DNA of 64,000 nucleotides from Chryseobacterium soli (GCF_000737705.1 NZ_JPRH01000005.1:62001-126000), one strand, 5' to 3'. Shown: positions 1-9,133, counted from the stretch's first letter. Made by a program: numbers and translations. Notes: a model not told the origin generated them from the sequence alone.

Positions 1-1
1 T

Positions 2-109
2 ATTATCGGAGGGCTAAGGTTAAACCTTGGAAGAATGCAGAACAGTACATTTTATGATCTTGTGAATGTAATTCCGACGGGTTCTTATATCAAAATATCA
101 AAACTTTAA
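2..109 (+). CDS. C-terminal end of an unknown protein (cut by window start)
   Basis: An open frame enters from the left edge and ends with TAA at 107-109; the visible 35 residues end in IKISKL. The gene lies 11 bp before the next secreted-protein gene and is co-directional, so the three may form one unit. Too little is visible to assign a family. Confidence 0.5.
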   Translation: MIGGLRLNLGRMQNSTFYDLVNVIPTGSYIKISKL

Positions 110-120
110 AAAAACAAATC

Positions 121-942
121 ATGAAAAAAACTTATATTCTGCTGTTATTATGCATTATTAATAGTCTTTTTGCCCAGGTTGCTATTGGGAAATCAACGAT
201 GAACAGCTCTGCTATACTAGAGGTTTCAGAATCCAACAATAAAGGGGTCCTGCTTCCCAGAGTGGATATTATAGACATTTTAAGCAACACTACTCCAGTA
301 AGCAATCCTACTGAAGGTCTTCTGGTTTATAATAAAGGAAATTCTATCAGCCCCGGGCTGTATATCTGGAAAAACAACCGTTGGAGCCAGATTGCTGACA
401 CCTATAATCTGGCAAGTTATCTGATGCTCCAGAGAACTACCGATTATACTATATTGGGAGGACTGGCCAACGGTATATTCAAAAATTTCAATGATGCAGC
501 ATTTAATGTGGTTTCCAATGATATTGGTGCTTCTTATAATACTGCAACGGGGGTAATTACCCTGCCGGGAAATAGCGGCTACCTTGTGAATGTATGCTTA
601 AATATAAGAACGGCCATTGAAAGTACCACTGCCGGTATTGGCGGAACCCAGATCCATCTTCATCAGTATCTTGTGAAACTGATTGATCCTGCCACAGGAA
701 CCCAATACGGGAAAACGATCAGCCTGAATGCCCAATCTATAGCAAGCAACAAAACGCATACGCTGAACCTGAGTTTTTCTTTCGTTACAACTTCAGCAAC
801 TCCCATTAACCTGATGCCTTCCATTGCTCATGATGCAGGAGGTACCTATCAGTCCGGAGCTGGCGGAAATGCTCCTAATAACGGAGAAATTATTATTACA
901 AATGCAAAAGTTGATATTCAACGATCTGCCCTTAATCAATAA
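121..942 (+). CDS. Secreted protein of unknown function, paralog of the next gene
   Basis: 273 aa. It starts with a clear Sec signal peptide (MKKTYILLLLC, cleavage likely after FAQ near residue 19). Next comes a module common in secreted Bacteroidota proteins: VAIGKS, SSAILEVSESNNKGVLLPRVD, then GLLVYNKG and LYIWKNNRWSQI, ending near residue 90. The remaining 180 residues are beta-rich and may form a jelly-roll or C1q-like head, which is inference only. The next gene repeats this architecture 11 bp downstream, so this is a tandem duplication, probably cotranscribed. No enzyme motif is visible. Confidence 0.8.
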   Translation: MKKTYILLLLCIINSLFAQVAIGKSTMNSSAILEVSESNNKGVLLPRVDIIDILSNTTPVSNPTEGLLVYNKGNSISPGLYIWKNNRWSQIADTYNLASYLMLQRTTDYTILGGLANGIFKNFNDAAFNVVSNDIGASYNTATGVITLPGNSGYLVNVCLNIRTAIESTTAGIGGTQIHLHQYLVKLIDPATGTQYGKTISLNAQSIASNKTHTLNLSFSFVTTSATPINLMPSIAHDAGGTYQSGAGGNAPNNGEIIITNAKVDIQRSALNQ

Positions 943-953
943 CAACCAAAGAA

Positions 954-1730
954 ATGAAAAAGCTTATCTATATCACCTGCATGACTCTATTTTCATTAGG
1001 TACATTCACAAAAGCGCAAGTGGGTATTAATACTTCAAATCCTAACGCGAGCAGTATTCTTGATATCAATTCATCCAATAAAGGGGTTATTTTTCCACAG
1101 TACGATCTTACGGTACTTAACAGCACCTCGACTCCTGTCGTAAATCCTGCTGATGGATTAATCATCTACAATAAAGGAGGAGCATCCACTTATTCCAAAG
1201 GATATTACATATGGGTGCGCAATCAATGGCAGCGCACTATTCTTGCAGGATCGGAGCCACAGACTCTATCTTTGGTTATCGCTCCCAGCGTTTTAATTCC
1301 TGTAAACAGCACCAATAATACTATTGCGAATTTCACAGTGGCATCCAATAAAATCACAGGAGCTTCACTGGCGGCTGATAACTCTACTATTACACTGCCT
1401 GCAGGAACCTATATGCTAAGATATTCTGTGGATACTAATAATGCCAACAATAATACGGGCCCGGCCAACACACAATATTTATCTCAAAATTTCACTTGTA
1501 CCCGGTCTTATCTGATTAATTCAGCAACGAGTGCTACCATCACCGAGGTTAACAGAATGTGCCAGCTGTCGAGTTCTTTCACATTTTTTCAGGGAACATT
1601 TTATCTGAAGCTGGCTGCTCCCACTACAATCAGACAAAAATTTGAATTCGACACGGGTAACGGATTTACGAGCAGTAATCTGACAGTAAGAGCTTCATTT
1701 GCATTGCTTATTACTAAAATGAGCCAATAA
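954..1730 (+). CDS. Secreted protein of unknown function, paralog of the previous gene
   Basis: 258 aa with an N-terminal signal peptide (MKKLIYITCMTLFSLG, cleavage near KAQ). It has the same N-terminal module as its neighbour: VGINTSNPNASSILDINSSNKGVIFP, then GLIIYNKG and GYYIWVRNQWQR. The C-terminal 170 residues are Ser/Thr/Asn-rich, beta-type and diverged from the neighbour. Two cysteines occur in the C-terminal part. A hairpin terminator follows at once. The function is unknown; a surface or extracellular role follows from the signal peptide. Confidence 0.8.
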   Translation: MKKLIYITCMTLFSLGTFTKAQVGINTSNPNASSILDINSSNKGVIFPQYDLTVLNSTSTPVVNPADGLIIYNKGGASTYSKGYYIWVRNQWQRTILAGSEPQTLSLVIAPSVLIPVNSTNNTIANFTVASNKITGASLAADNSTITLPAGTYMLRYSVDTNNANNNTGPANTQYLSQNFTCTRSYLINSATSATITEVNRMCQLSSSFTFFQGTFYLKLAAPTTIRQKFEFDTGNGFTSSNLTVRASFALLITKMSQ

Positions 1731-1731
1731 A

Positions 1732-1762
1732 AAAACTTAAGCTTTTGACTTAAGTTTTCAAT
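1732..1762 (+). terminator. Hairpin after the secreted-protein pair
   Basis: A 10-bp perfect inverted repeat, AAAACTTAAG / CTTAAGTTTT, with a 7-nt loop begins one base after the stop codon of the 258-aa protein. It ends the plus-strand unit. Confidence 0.75.
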
Positions 1763-1773
1763 TTATATTTAAA

Positions 1774-1808
1774 AAGACAAGGCTTTACATGAGTAAAGCC
1801 TTCTTTTC
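1774..1808. terminator. Bidirectional terminator between convergent genes
   Basis: Stem AAGGCTTTAC / GTAAAGCCTT with a 4-nt ATGA loop. It is T-rich on the plus side and has a T-run (GTCTTTTT) on the minus side. It lies between the plus-strand secreted proteins and the minus-strand gpsA and can serve both. Confidence 0.85.
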
Positions 1809-1810
1809 TA

Positions 1811-2851
1811 TTAATTCAGTTTTGCTGTTAGTTTTTTGAATTGCTTTTCAGCATTTTTCCCTTCATACAGAATTCCGTAGATGGTATCAATGATGGGAAG
1901 TTTAAGGTTTTTCTGCTTGGCCGTCTTATAGATGGAATCTGCAGCATAATATCCTTCTGCTACCATATTCATAGACTGGATGGCAGATTTTACCGTATAT
2001 CCTTTTCCGATAAGATTTCCTAAATTCCTGTTTCTTGAGAAAAGAGAATACGCTGTTACCAGAAGATCTCCAAGGTAAGCACTTTCATTGACATCTCTTG
2101 GCGCTTCATAAATAGCTTCCAAAAAGGTTTCCATTTCACGGATCGCATTCGACACAAAAACTGCGGTAAAATTATCACCATAGCCTAATCCACTGGAAAT
2201 CCCTGCTCCGATGGCAAAAATATTTTTAAGAATAGCACTATACTCATTCCCTAAAACATCCTTACTGGAATGTACTTTAATAAAGTCTGAATTGAATATG
2301 CTCTGCAGCTTATCAGAAACTTCATCTTCTACGGTAGCAATCGTAAGGTAAGACAGTCTTTCCATGGCTACTTCTTCGGCATGACAAGGCCCTGCAATTA
2401 CTGCCTGATTTCTGAATCCTATCTTGAATTCGTCTCTCAGATAATGCGCTACCACGTCGTTTACTTTAGGGATAATCCCTTTAATTGCCGAAACAAAAAT
2501 CTTATCCGAATAGTCACAGGTCATTTTATCCAGCGTGTCGGAAAGATAAATGGAAGGTGTTGCCAGCACCACTACATCACAGGCCGATACTAATTCATTG
2601 ACATCAGTTGTCAGTTTTAAACTTTTTAGATTAAAATGAGCCGCAGTAAGGTAAGTTGGGTTATGTCCGCGAAGCTCTATGGCTCCTTTTACAAACTCAC
2701 TTCGTACACACCAGTGTACTACCTTGCAGTTTTCAACAAGCATTTTTACGATAGCGGTCGCAAAACTTCCGCTTCCTACAACTCCTACAGAAATGTCCTT
2801 TTTATTCTTTTTTGGATGGGGAGATTCTGAAATTGTTTTCTTTTTAGCCAT
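1811..2851 (-). CDS. gpsA: NAD(P)H-dependent glycerol-3-phosphate dehydrogenase
   Basis: 346 aa from the chosen start (MAKKK). A longer frame begins at 2899, but its extra 16 residues are hydrophobic and unlike the family. The enzyme reduces dihydroxyacetone phosphate to sn-glycerol-3-phosphate for phospholipid synthesis in the cytosol. The Rossmann loop GSGSFAT is at residues 26-32; VSAIKGI and the catalytic-lysine region ILKNIFAIGAGIS follow, with YGDN..A downstream. The length fits the family. It stands alone, and a bidirectional terminator follows its stop codon. Confidence 0.93.
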   Translation of the reverse strand: MAKKKTISESPHPKKNKKDISVGVVGSGSFATAIVKMLVENCKVVHWCVRSEFVKGAIELRGHNPTYLTAAHFNLKSLKLTTDVNELVSACDVVVLATPSIYLSDTLDKMTCDYSDKIFVSAIKGIIPKVNDVVAHYLRDEFKIGFRNQAVIAGPCHAEEVAMERLSYLTIATVEDEVSDKLQSIFNSDFIKVHSSKDVLGNEYSAILKNIFAIGAGISSGLGYGDNFTAVFVSNAIREMETFLEAIYEAPRDVNESAYLGDLLVTAYSLFSRNRNLGNLIGKGYTVKSAIQSMNMVAEGYYAADSIYKTAKQKNLKLPIIDTIYGILYEGKNAEKQFKKLTAKLN

Positions 2852-3079
2852 AATGAGAAAATGAACTACAAATATATTAAAACAAAGGCTTAGCCACACT
2901 TTTGAAATGATGATAAAACTCTTTTTCTGAAAAAATTAACATTTCAATACAATTAAATATCTAATTATACGTTAAATACAGAAATAACTAAATTTTTCGT
3001 TAAAAACTGCCCCTAAATCCTATTTTTAGTTAAATTTGCAAGCTTAAAACCGTTTTTTTAATATACTAAGAGAAGAAAA

Positions 3080-4108
3080 ATGAAGAAATTTCTAAACAGC
3101 AGAAAGAACGTAAACATTCTTCTAGGAGGACTTTTACTAGTAGTTTTTGCACAAGGGATTTTTATCGCCACGTTATTTTCTAAAAAAGATGACAAGACGT
3201 ATGAAGTGAACCTTGTAAAAATAAACACTGAAAAAGACAGTGTAGATTATTTAAAAATGAGAACAGATCTTACCCTGGTAGATCAAACTGTAGCACAGCT
3301 TAATTCATTCCTGAAATCTAAAGATATCGCCAATGAAAAGCTGATGATTCTAAGCAAAGACAGCATTTCCAATTCTGTATATCTTGCCAAGCAGGCTAAC
3401 CGATACAGCCAGTATCTGATGAATCTTCAAAAGAAATTAATGCAGGTCCCACTGGGAATGCCTACCGACGGATATATTTCCTCAAATTTCGGCATCAGAA
3501 AAAATCCTATTCCTTTTAAAACGGTGTATGCTTCTGTAAAATCTACCGGATCATCAGATGCCAAACCTGCGGCCGTTGCTGCGGCACCCAAACCGGAAAT
3601 AAAAGCTGAACCGGTTGAAAAAATCATTGAATTAACTGATAGTTACGGAAATAAAAGAGAAGTAAAAGTGATGGTAACTCCAAAAGCTGCCCCTGCTGCT
3701 CCAGCTCCTGCAATGGCGTCTGCAAAAGCTGTTTCAGGTACTACCACTTCAAAAACACCGATGGAAAGAAATAATCCTCCTGCTGAAGCTGATCAAATGC
3801 AGTTCCACAAAGGACTGGATATTGCCGTTGCTTTTGGTTCTGACGTAAGAGCTGCTGCTGCGGGAACGATCATCTTTTCCGGGCAAAAAGGAGGTTATGG
3901 AAACTGTGTGATTGTTTCTCATGGAAACGGGCTGGCAACATTGTACGGCCATTTATCACAATTAATTTCGAAAGTAAATGATAAAGTAAAAGTAGGACAG
4001 GTTATTGCAAAATCCGGGAATTCCGGACGTTCTACAGGACCTCACCTTCATTATGAAGTACACAAAAACAATACGCCGGTGAATCCGAAATTGTTTATGA
4101 ATTTATAA
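3080..4108 (+). CDS. M23 family peptidoglycan metallopeptidase, membrane-anchored
   Basis: 342 aa. A basic N-terminus is followed by one membrane segment (about residues 14-32), a coiled-coil-like stretch (50-115), an Ala/Pro-rich linker (150-225) and a C-terminal LytM/M23 domain. The zinc motifs are visible: FHKGLD (H-x3-D, near 243) and HLHYE (near 321-325), with the usual GNCVIVSHGNG and YGHL between them. M23 enzymes cut peptide cross-links of peptidoglycan, and both zinc motifs are intact, so activity is expected. The gene is monocistronic, with a terminator right after the stop. Confidence 0.9.
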   Translation: MKKFLNSRKNVNILLGGLLLVVFAQGIFIATLFSKKDDKTYEVNLVKINTEKDSVDYLKMRTDLTLVDQTVAQLNSFLKSKDIANEKLMILSKDSISNSVYLAKQANRYSQYLMNLQKKLMQVPLGMPTDGYISSNFGIRKNPIPFKTVYASVKSTGSSDAKPAAVAAAPKPEIKAEPVEKIIELTDSYGNKREVKVMVTPKAAPAAPAPAMASAKAVSGTTTSKTPMERNNPPAEADQMQFHKGLDIAVAFGSDVRAAAAGTIIFSGQKGGYGNCVIVSHGNGLATLYGHLSQLISKVNDKVKVGQVIAKSGNSGRSTGPHLHYEVHKNNTPVNPKLFMNL

Positions 4109-4112
4109 AAAG

Positions 4113-4146
4113 AAAGGCTGTTCACATGGAACGGCCTTTTTATTTT
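4113..4146 (+). terminator. Terminator after the M23 peptidase gene
   Basis: Stem AAAGGCTGTTC / GAACGGCCTTT with one G-T pair and a short loop, followed by a T-rich tract. Confidence 0.85.
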
Positions 4147-4187
4147 ACTCCTCATAAATTATGGGAATTTCTTGATGTATTTATATT

Positions 4188-4868
4188 TTATGGGAATTCA
4201 ATATTCAACAGTTTTTTTGTCTTTCTGTCGAATGCGATATTGATAAAAGGGAAAACATGATCTCTTACTCCGACTTCTCTTATTACAACGATGTTCCCTA
4301 AATTGGCATCATCAATAAATTCAAATCCCTGAAACTGTATTTTTGTTATCGATCCTCCTTTGGAATCCATTCCAGAAAGTGCCTCTTTTGCCACTTCTTC
4401 CTTAGGTTTAAATTTAGGATCAAACATTTCAAGAATTCCACTGTAGTTTTTATTAAGTAGAAATGAATTGATCTTCTCTACTTCCGGATAGATGTCTTTT
4501 ACTTCCTGCAGTTCTTTTTGAGTGAATGATTTTGTAAAACTGGCACCATCGGATAAAAGTAATTTTGTTTTGATAACATCATATTCTCCAGGCTTTTGAT
4601 TCTGAAAAACTATAAATGCAATATTAGCGGCATTGGATATCGCTCTTTGAGGCTGATTATTAATGAGTTTACTCTCTTTAATCTCCACTTCAAAAAAATC
4701 ACTGGTTTTTCCATTCAATGTCTGCACTCCTTTCATCGTTTCAACATAGCCTCCATAAAACTTAAGAATTTCGTCGACAGATTTTTTATCTTCGGGTGTT
4801 GTAGCTAGTTTACCGCAGCTGCATAAAAACAGGAGCAAAAGAAGGGGCAGAATTTTAATTGACTTCAT
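4188..4868 (-). CDS. Lipoprotein of unknown function
   Basis: 226 aa. It begins with a type II signal peptide and a clear lipobox (LLLLLFLCSCG; the lipidated Cys is at about residue 18). The mature part has charged, amphipathic segments and no motif I recognise. The pattern resembles small DUF-type lipoproteins of Flavobacteriia that carry a DUF3887-like fold, but that is only an impression. It lies alone between the M23 peptidase and the MBL operon. Confidence 0.75.
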   Translation of the reverse strand: MKSIKILPLLLLLFLCSCGKLATTPEDKKSVDEILKFYGGYVETMKGVQTLNGKTSDFFEVEIKESKLINNQPQRAISNAANIAFIVFQNQKPGEYDVIKTKLLLSDGASFTKSFTQKELQEVKDIYPEVEKINSFLLNKNYSGILEMFDPKFKPKEEVAKEALSGMDSKGGSITKIQFQGFEFIDDANLGNIVVIREVGVRDHVFPFINIAFDRKTKKLLNIEFP

Positions 4869-5046
4869 TGGTTATTATTTGATTTTAAAATAAATCACAG
4901 ATCCTCTTAACTTCATAAAAGAAGATTTCTGCAAAGCCAAATATAACAAAAATGGATATATAAAAAATCTTTCTGTGCCTTAGTTCTATTGATAGACCTA
5001 AAAAAAGTACATGTGAAATTTACATGTACTTTTGGTTCTTATCATT

Positions 5047-6222
5047 TTACTTCAAAATCTTAAGAGTTCCTTTCGGATGGGTAAACGTACCGTCAGAACC
5101 TGCAATATTTGAATATACTATATTTTTATTATAATCCTGAATATGGGTTACATTGAAGCCAAGATTGGGTTCATGCCAGTATACCATAAAAACATTCTTT
5201 GCAACTTCTACAGCAGTATATTCTACGGTATCAGTGCTGTTTTTTGAACTTCCGGCTGTTCCGGTAAAGGTCATTGTCTTATTATCTTTAAAATCCAGAA
5301 GGAATTTTACACCTCCAAAATCCACTTCAACCTTATGACCGATCGCTGGGTATGGAGATTTTAATTCCCAGTCCATTTCTCCTAGGAAAACTTTAGCGCC
5401 CATTGCCAGCTCATCTTTTCCCGGAAGATCCGGATATTGCTGAACCATCAATTTCACAATACCTTCCGAAGTGGAATTTGTTGTCACTGCCTTTTTATAG
5501 TTCTCAAGATAATTCTTAACAAAATCAAGGGATGCCGGAGCGAAAGACTGTTTTGCAAAATGAGAAGGAATTACTTGTGTTGGGTGAAGTGCTTTCATCG
5601 CATCAATCTGCGCGATCCATTTATTTATCGCTTCTTTATCTTTTGTATCCGCCATCCAGAGATGCGAATCCACTGAAACTGAAATTCCTCCCACTATGGT
5701 TTTCAATGAAGGAATCCAAAGGAAACTGTGTGCCGGATCTTCAGGATTCTGCTTGATCTCTATGGTATTTCCTTCCAGATCGGGAATAGAATTCACAGCC
5801 TCCGGAATGATAATTTCTGAAGGTGCATCTTGTTTCAACTGAGGCTTCCAGACTGCCATTTTCTCATCCTTAGATGCTGAAATAAGGTAAGCAGTCTGAG
5901 CAGTTGATATGATTTTCACATTTGGAAATGCTTTTTTAATAACATCCAATCCAAAATAAAAATCGGGATCGCTGTGGGAAATAAAAACGGTTTTCAGATT
6001 TTTTCCGGTTGCTTTAATTTCTTTAACGAGCTGTTCCGCATATTGCTTCTGAAACTGTGCATCAATAAGTACAGCATCCTTTTCACCATAAATTATGGTT
6101 GAAGTGATAGGGAAAATTGCTTTCGTTCCAGGATTATATACTTTAATTTTTGGAGTTCCCGCCCATACAACACTTGCGAAACCCAGTAAAGTCATTAACC
6201 CTATTATTTTTTTTCTGATCAT
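5047..6222 (-). CDS. Exported MBL-fold protein with altered metal motif
   Basis: 391 aa with a signal peptide (MIRKKIIGLMTLLGFASVVWAG). The metallo-beta-lactamase fold is evident from VLIDAQF, FISHSDPDFYFGLD and VIPSHF. The HxHxDH motif is changed to H-S-D-P-D-F, so two usual ligands are replaced; I recall this variant in a subgroup of MBL proteins, which would make it a family trait rather than decay. A C-terminal beta domain follows (about residues 285-391). The start lies 16 bp after the reductase gene, so the two are probably cotranscribed with the Rrf2 gene. Substrate unknown. Confidence 0.8.
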   Translation of the reverse strand: MIRKKIIGLMTLLGFASVVWAGTPKIKVYNPGTKAIFPITSTIIYGEKDAVLIDAQFQKQYAEQLVKEIKATGKNLKTVFISHSDPDFYFGLDVIKKAFPNVKIISTAQTAYLISASKDEKMAVWKPQLKQDAPSEIIIPEAVNSIPDLEGNTIEIKQNPEDPAHSFLWIPSLKTIVGGISVSVDSHLWMADTKDKEAINKWIAQIDAMKALHPTQVIPSHFAKQSFAPASLDFVKNYLENYKKAVTTNSTSEGIVKLMVQQYPDLPGKDELAMGAKVFLGEMDWELKSPYPAIGHKVEVDFGGVKFLLDFKDNKTMTFTGTAGSSKNSTDTVEYTAVEVAKNVFMVYWHEPNLGFNVTHIQDYNKNIVYSNIAGSDGTFTHPKGTLKILK

Positions 6223-6238
6223 CAGATATTATTTTTAA

Positions 6239-6892
6239 TTAGTATGCTGCTGTAAAACGTTCACGGATGTGGTTATTCTGCTCCAATTCATCTACCAATG
6301 CTACTGCCACATCTTCTACAGAAAGAATGCTTCTTCCGTTCTCATCAAAAACCGGAGTCTCCAGAGAAGTTCTGTATGCTCCTGTTCTGGTTCCTACATT
6401 GGCCTGATTCATTTCAATCGCAGGGCTGAAGAATGTCCAGTCTAAGGTGGTATTCTCTTTAATTTTGTTTAAATAATCTCTTGCTGCTGTGGCTCCAGGT
6501 TTGTAAGCTTCGGGGAAATCCGGTGTATCTACAATCTGAATATTATCCGGTGTATACAGACTTCCTGCTCCTCCTACAACGATTAATCTTTTCACGCCAG
6601 ATTCTTCAACTGCCTTTTCAATATTCTCAGAACCTGTAAGAAAATCATGGTAAAGGTTTGGGTTTGTCCATCCTGCATTGTATGTACTGATTACGGCATC
6701 GTTTCCTTTCAATCCATCTGCCAATTCCGCTACATTGTTTACATCAATACTTTTTGCTGTAACGTTATTATTCTGCTCTACTTTAGAAGCATCTCTTACA
6801 ATAGCTTCTACTGCATATCCTCTGTTGGTAAGTTCTTTTACTACCTGTGCCCCTACAAATCCTGTTGCACCGATTACTGCTACTTTTTTCAT
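6239..6892 (-). CDS. NAD(P)-binding atypical SDR / NmrA-like reductase (YwnB-like)
   Basis: 217 aa. The N-terminus carries the dinucleotide-binding loop GATGFVGAQ (residues 8-16) and the following VEAIVRD. The core has VISTYNAG and VGGAGSLY, as in the YwnB/YhfK group of short NAD(P)H-binding proteins. No catalytic Tyr-x3-Lys is evident. An Rrf2 regulator is just upstream, the same pairing as ywnA-ywnB of Bacillus, and a matching operator sits in front of this gene. The substrate is unknown; a role in redox or electrophile stress is likely. Confidence 0.85.
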   Translation of the reverse strand: MKKVAVIGATGFVGAQVVKELTNRGYAVEAIVRDASKVEQNNNVTAKSIDVNNVAELADGLKGNDAVISTYNAGWTNPNLYHDFLTGSENIEKAVEESGVKRLIVVGGAGSLYTPDNIQIVDTPDFPEAYKPGATAARDYLNKIKENTTLDWTFFSPAIEMNQANVGTRTGAYRTSLETPVFDENGRSILSVEDVAVALVDELEQNNHIRERFTAAY

Positions 6893-6914
6893 AATAATTT
6901 TTATTTTAATTAAT

Positions 6915-6933
6915 TGTAATAACTTTTGTTACA
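6915..6933. promoter_or_regulatory. Probable Rrf2 operator in front of the reductase gene
   Basis: The 19-bp inverted repeat TGTAATAACTTTTGTTACA lies 23 bp upstream of the reductase start. The same arrangement (TGTAAyAA...TTrTTACA) recurs upstream of the Rrf2 gene. The match between the two sites is the evidence; the protein-site assignment is inference. Confidence 0.7.
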
Positions 6934-6950
6934 TTTGTAGCTAAAAAATT

Positions 6951-7361
6951 TTATTCGAACTGTTCACTGAATTCTTTCAATGATTTATCTCCTAAAAAGT
7001 TGATCACCAAGCGATCTGTTTCTTCAAATAATGTATTTAAATGAACATTAATTTCTTTTCCTACACTGCACGCAGGATTGGGATTATTGTTTTTCTTTCC
7101 TAATACTTCCGTGTTTTTTACGGCTGCATACATTTCAGAAATACTGATATTCTCTGCATCTTTCCCAAGCTGGCTTCCACCCTCTTTTCCCTGTTTGCTT
7201 GCGATCAAACCTGCTTCTCTCAATACACTGATCTCTTTACGCACCATTGCAGGATTTAAGTTAATGCTTCCGGCAATCCATTCAGAAGTAAGCCACTCCT
7301 GAGGACTTTTAGCCAATAAGGTCATAATATGTACTGCCGTAGCAAATCGTGTATTGTTCAT
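6951..7361 (-). CDS. Rrf2 family transcriptional regulator
   Basis: 136 aa. Starts MNNTRFATAVHIMTLLA, the usual Rrf2 winged-helix beginning; the recognition helix region is NPAMVRKEISVLREAGLI, followed by the wing KQGKEGGSQLGK. The three-cysteine Fe-S site of IscR/NsrR is absent: one Cys is visible, near residue 98 (NPACSVGKE). That suggests a YwnA-like, possibly cysteine-sensing repressor. It is first of a three-gene minus-strand unit with the reductase and MBL genes, and inverted repeats in front of itself and of the reductase suggest autoregulation. Confidence 0.88.
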   Translation of the reverse strand: MNNTRFATAVHIMTLLAKSPQEWLTSEWIAGSINLNPAMVRKEISVLREAGLIASKQGKEGGSQLGKDAENISISEMYAAVKNTEVLGKKNNNPNPACSVGKEINVHLNTLFEETDRLVINFLGDKSLKEFSEQFE

Positions 7362-7374
7362 TATAATTACTCCG

Positions 7375-7415
7375 CAAAGATAGAATAAATTTTAAATGTA
7401 ACAAATTTTATTACA
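7375..7415 (-). promoter_or_regulatory. rrf2 promoter (-7 TATCTTTG) with operator TGTAACAAATTTTATTACA
   Basis: On the minus strand a consensus -7 element TATCTTTG (7375-7382) lies just upstream of the Rrf2 start. A 19-bp inverted repeat (7397-7415) overlaps the -20 to -40 region and matches the site at 6915-6933. Binding there would block polymerase, which fits autorepression. Confidence 0.7.
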
Positions 7416-7427
7416 GTTAAAATTTTC

Positions 7428-8378
7428 TTAAAGAATTAATTTATCCAGATCCAGGAGAAGATAATTGATATTTTGATTAATTGTTCTGGTCGCCGACTGC
7501 ATCTGGTTCAGCATTGCAGCCCGGTTATGCAGATCGTCTGCCCTGTAGTATCCGCCATCACTAAAAATAACGGATTGGTCTGCTTTTACCTTATTGTCAT
7601 CAAACTGGTAATGAAGCCATCTTTCTTTCATGCTCTGGATAATGGAATGATTTTCTTTGTTCGAAAATTTCTTCTCGGTGTACATATACCAGATAAATGG
7701 TGGGAAGTTTGGAGATTCCAGTTTTTCCCGCCAGATATCTCTTAATAAATTTCTCTGATGGATAAATTCAACTTTTTTTCCTTTCGGATTTAAAGTGGCC
7801 AGTCCTAAACCGGCTCCCAATACTCCACCGCCGATATCTATTGCGTTACTCCAGGCATTATCACTCACAATTCCTCCTGCTATGGAAGCCATGGCTCCTG
7901 CCGCAATGGAATACAGGATCAGTTTATTATTTCTGGAACTGTTTAGGTTATCCACATAATTACCGATTTGTGCAACGCGCTCGCCTTCACAATCGAATTC
8001 TGCGGCTACCGCATCCAATTCTGTGAGGGAGATGGTTATTTTACTATTAATGATGCTTTTAAGCTGTAACACTTTCACCTGTGATGTCAGTGATGAATCT
8101 TTTTTAAGATCAATGATTTTATGGACTTCGTCCAGGTTCTCCAATGCATTTAAAATCAAAATACTTTGGTCCGAAAACATCCCTCTCAGTTCTTTATTGG
8201 CCGCCAATATAGAATCTGAATTGTAAGACGGCAGTTTATTGGCATAATTATATTTAAAAGGGGCTTTACAATAGCTGTCTTTTAGCGTCAGGATATTCTG
8301 CTGAATCACCTGATTTTTTTTGGAAACGCAGGAAACCAGAAGTAAAAGGACAGCAAAAAGGTAAAATATTTTTTTCAT
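7428..8378 (-). CDS. Lipoprotein of unknown function
   Basis: 316 aa with a lipoprotein signal (MKKIFYLFAVLLLLVSCVSKK, lipobox LVSC). Long helical stretches (about 30-140) precede a glycine/alanine-rich hydrophobic segment (about 155-195: SIAAGAMASIAGGIVSD, GGGVLGAGLGLATL) that could be membrane-associated or a loop module. No family recognised. Minus strand, monocistronic. Confidence 0.7.
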   Translation of the reverse strand: MKKIFYLFAVLLLLVSCVSKKNQVIQQNILTLKDSYCKAPFKYNYANKLPSYNSDSILAANKELRGMFSDQSILILNALENLDEVHKIIDLKKDSSLTSQVKVLQLKSIINSKITISLTELDAVAAEFDCEGERVAQIGNYVDNLNSSRNNKLILYSIAAGAMASIAGGIVSDNAWSNAIDIGGGVLGAGLGLATLNPKGKKVEFIHQRNLLRDIWREKLESPNFPPFIWYMYTEKKFSNKENHSIIQSMKERWLHYQFDDNKVKADQSVIFSDGGYYRADDLHNRAAMLNQMQSATRTINQNINYLLLDLDKLIL

Positions 8379-8512
8379 TCAGTCATATTTTGATAGAATC
8401 CGGGTAGCTGAAATAGGTTTTCAACTAACTTTCACTCTAAAATACTAATTTACTTCCAATAAAAAAATTTACCTGAAATCAAGTAAATTTTTAATCTTTT
8501 AAGGAAGAAGAT

Positions 8513-8947
8513 TTATTTTATTCCTAACAATTCCACGATGAAAACAAGGGTACTGTTTGGACCTATTTCTTTGCTGATTTCCTGTTCTCCATATGCCAAA
8601 TGAGGAGGAATGATCAATCTCCATTTGCTTCCAACAGGCATTAGCTGCAATGCTTCCGTCCATCCTTTAATTACTTTGTTTAAAGGAAAAGAAGCTGGTG
8701 TTCCTCTTTTTACAGAGCTGTCAAAAACTTTACCTCCAATGGTCGTTCCGTGGTAATGGCATTTTACCATAGATTTAGGACCCGGCTTTTCACCGTCTCC
8801 TTCGGTAATGATCTCGTACTGCAAACCGCTTGGCAACTGCACTACGCTTTCTCTTTTCCCATACTCTTCCATGTATTCCTTCCCATCGTTAAGGTTTTTT
8901 TCTGCCAGTTCTTTTTTACGTTTAAATAACATATCTGCTACTCCCAT
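8513..8947 (-). CDS. FKBP-type peptidyl-prolyl cis-trans isomerase
   Basis: 144 aa from MGVADMLFKRKKEL; an upstream in-frame ATG at 8965 adds only six residues. A short helical N-terminal segment is followed by one FKBP domain: LQYEIITEGDG, VKCHYHGTTIGGKVFDSS, VIKGWTEALQLMPVGSKWRLIIPPHLAYGEQ and a final LVFIVELLGI. There is no signal peptide, so it is probably cytosolic. It catalyses proline isomerisation during folding. Active-site aromatics (Y, F, W, Y) are present. Confidence 0.92.
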   Translation of the reverse strand: MGVADMLFKRKKELAEKNLNDGKEYMEEYGKRESVVQLPSGLQYEIITEGDGEKPGPKSMVKCHYHGTTIGGKVFDSSVKRGTPASFPLNKVIKGWTEALQLMPVGSKWRLIIPPHLAYGEQEISKEIGPNSTLVFIVELLGIK

Positions 8948-9133
8948 AGTATTCTTTTTTTGCAAAGATACAATTTTACCTTTTTAAGTATGCCGCAATA
9001 AGTCCCGACTTAAAGCACTACTTTCCATACACTTAGATCAATCCTTAGTATTTCGGTTAAAAATTCAAATAAGCTTAATATTATTTTAACACAGGATCCA
9101 AAACTTGGCGTTATAATTGAATTTAAAAACTAA

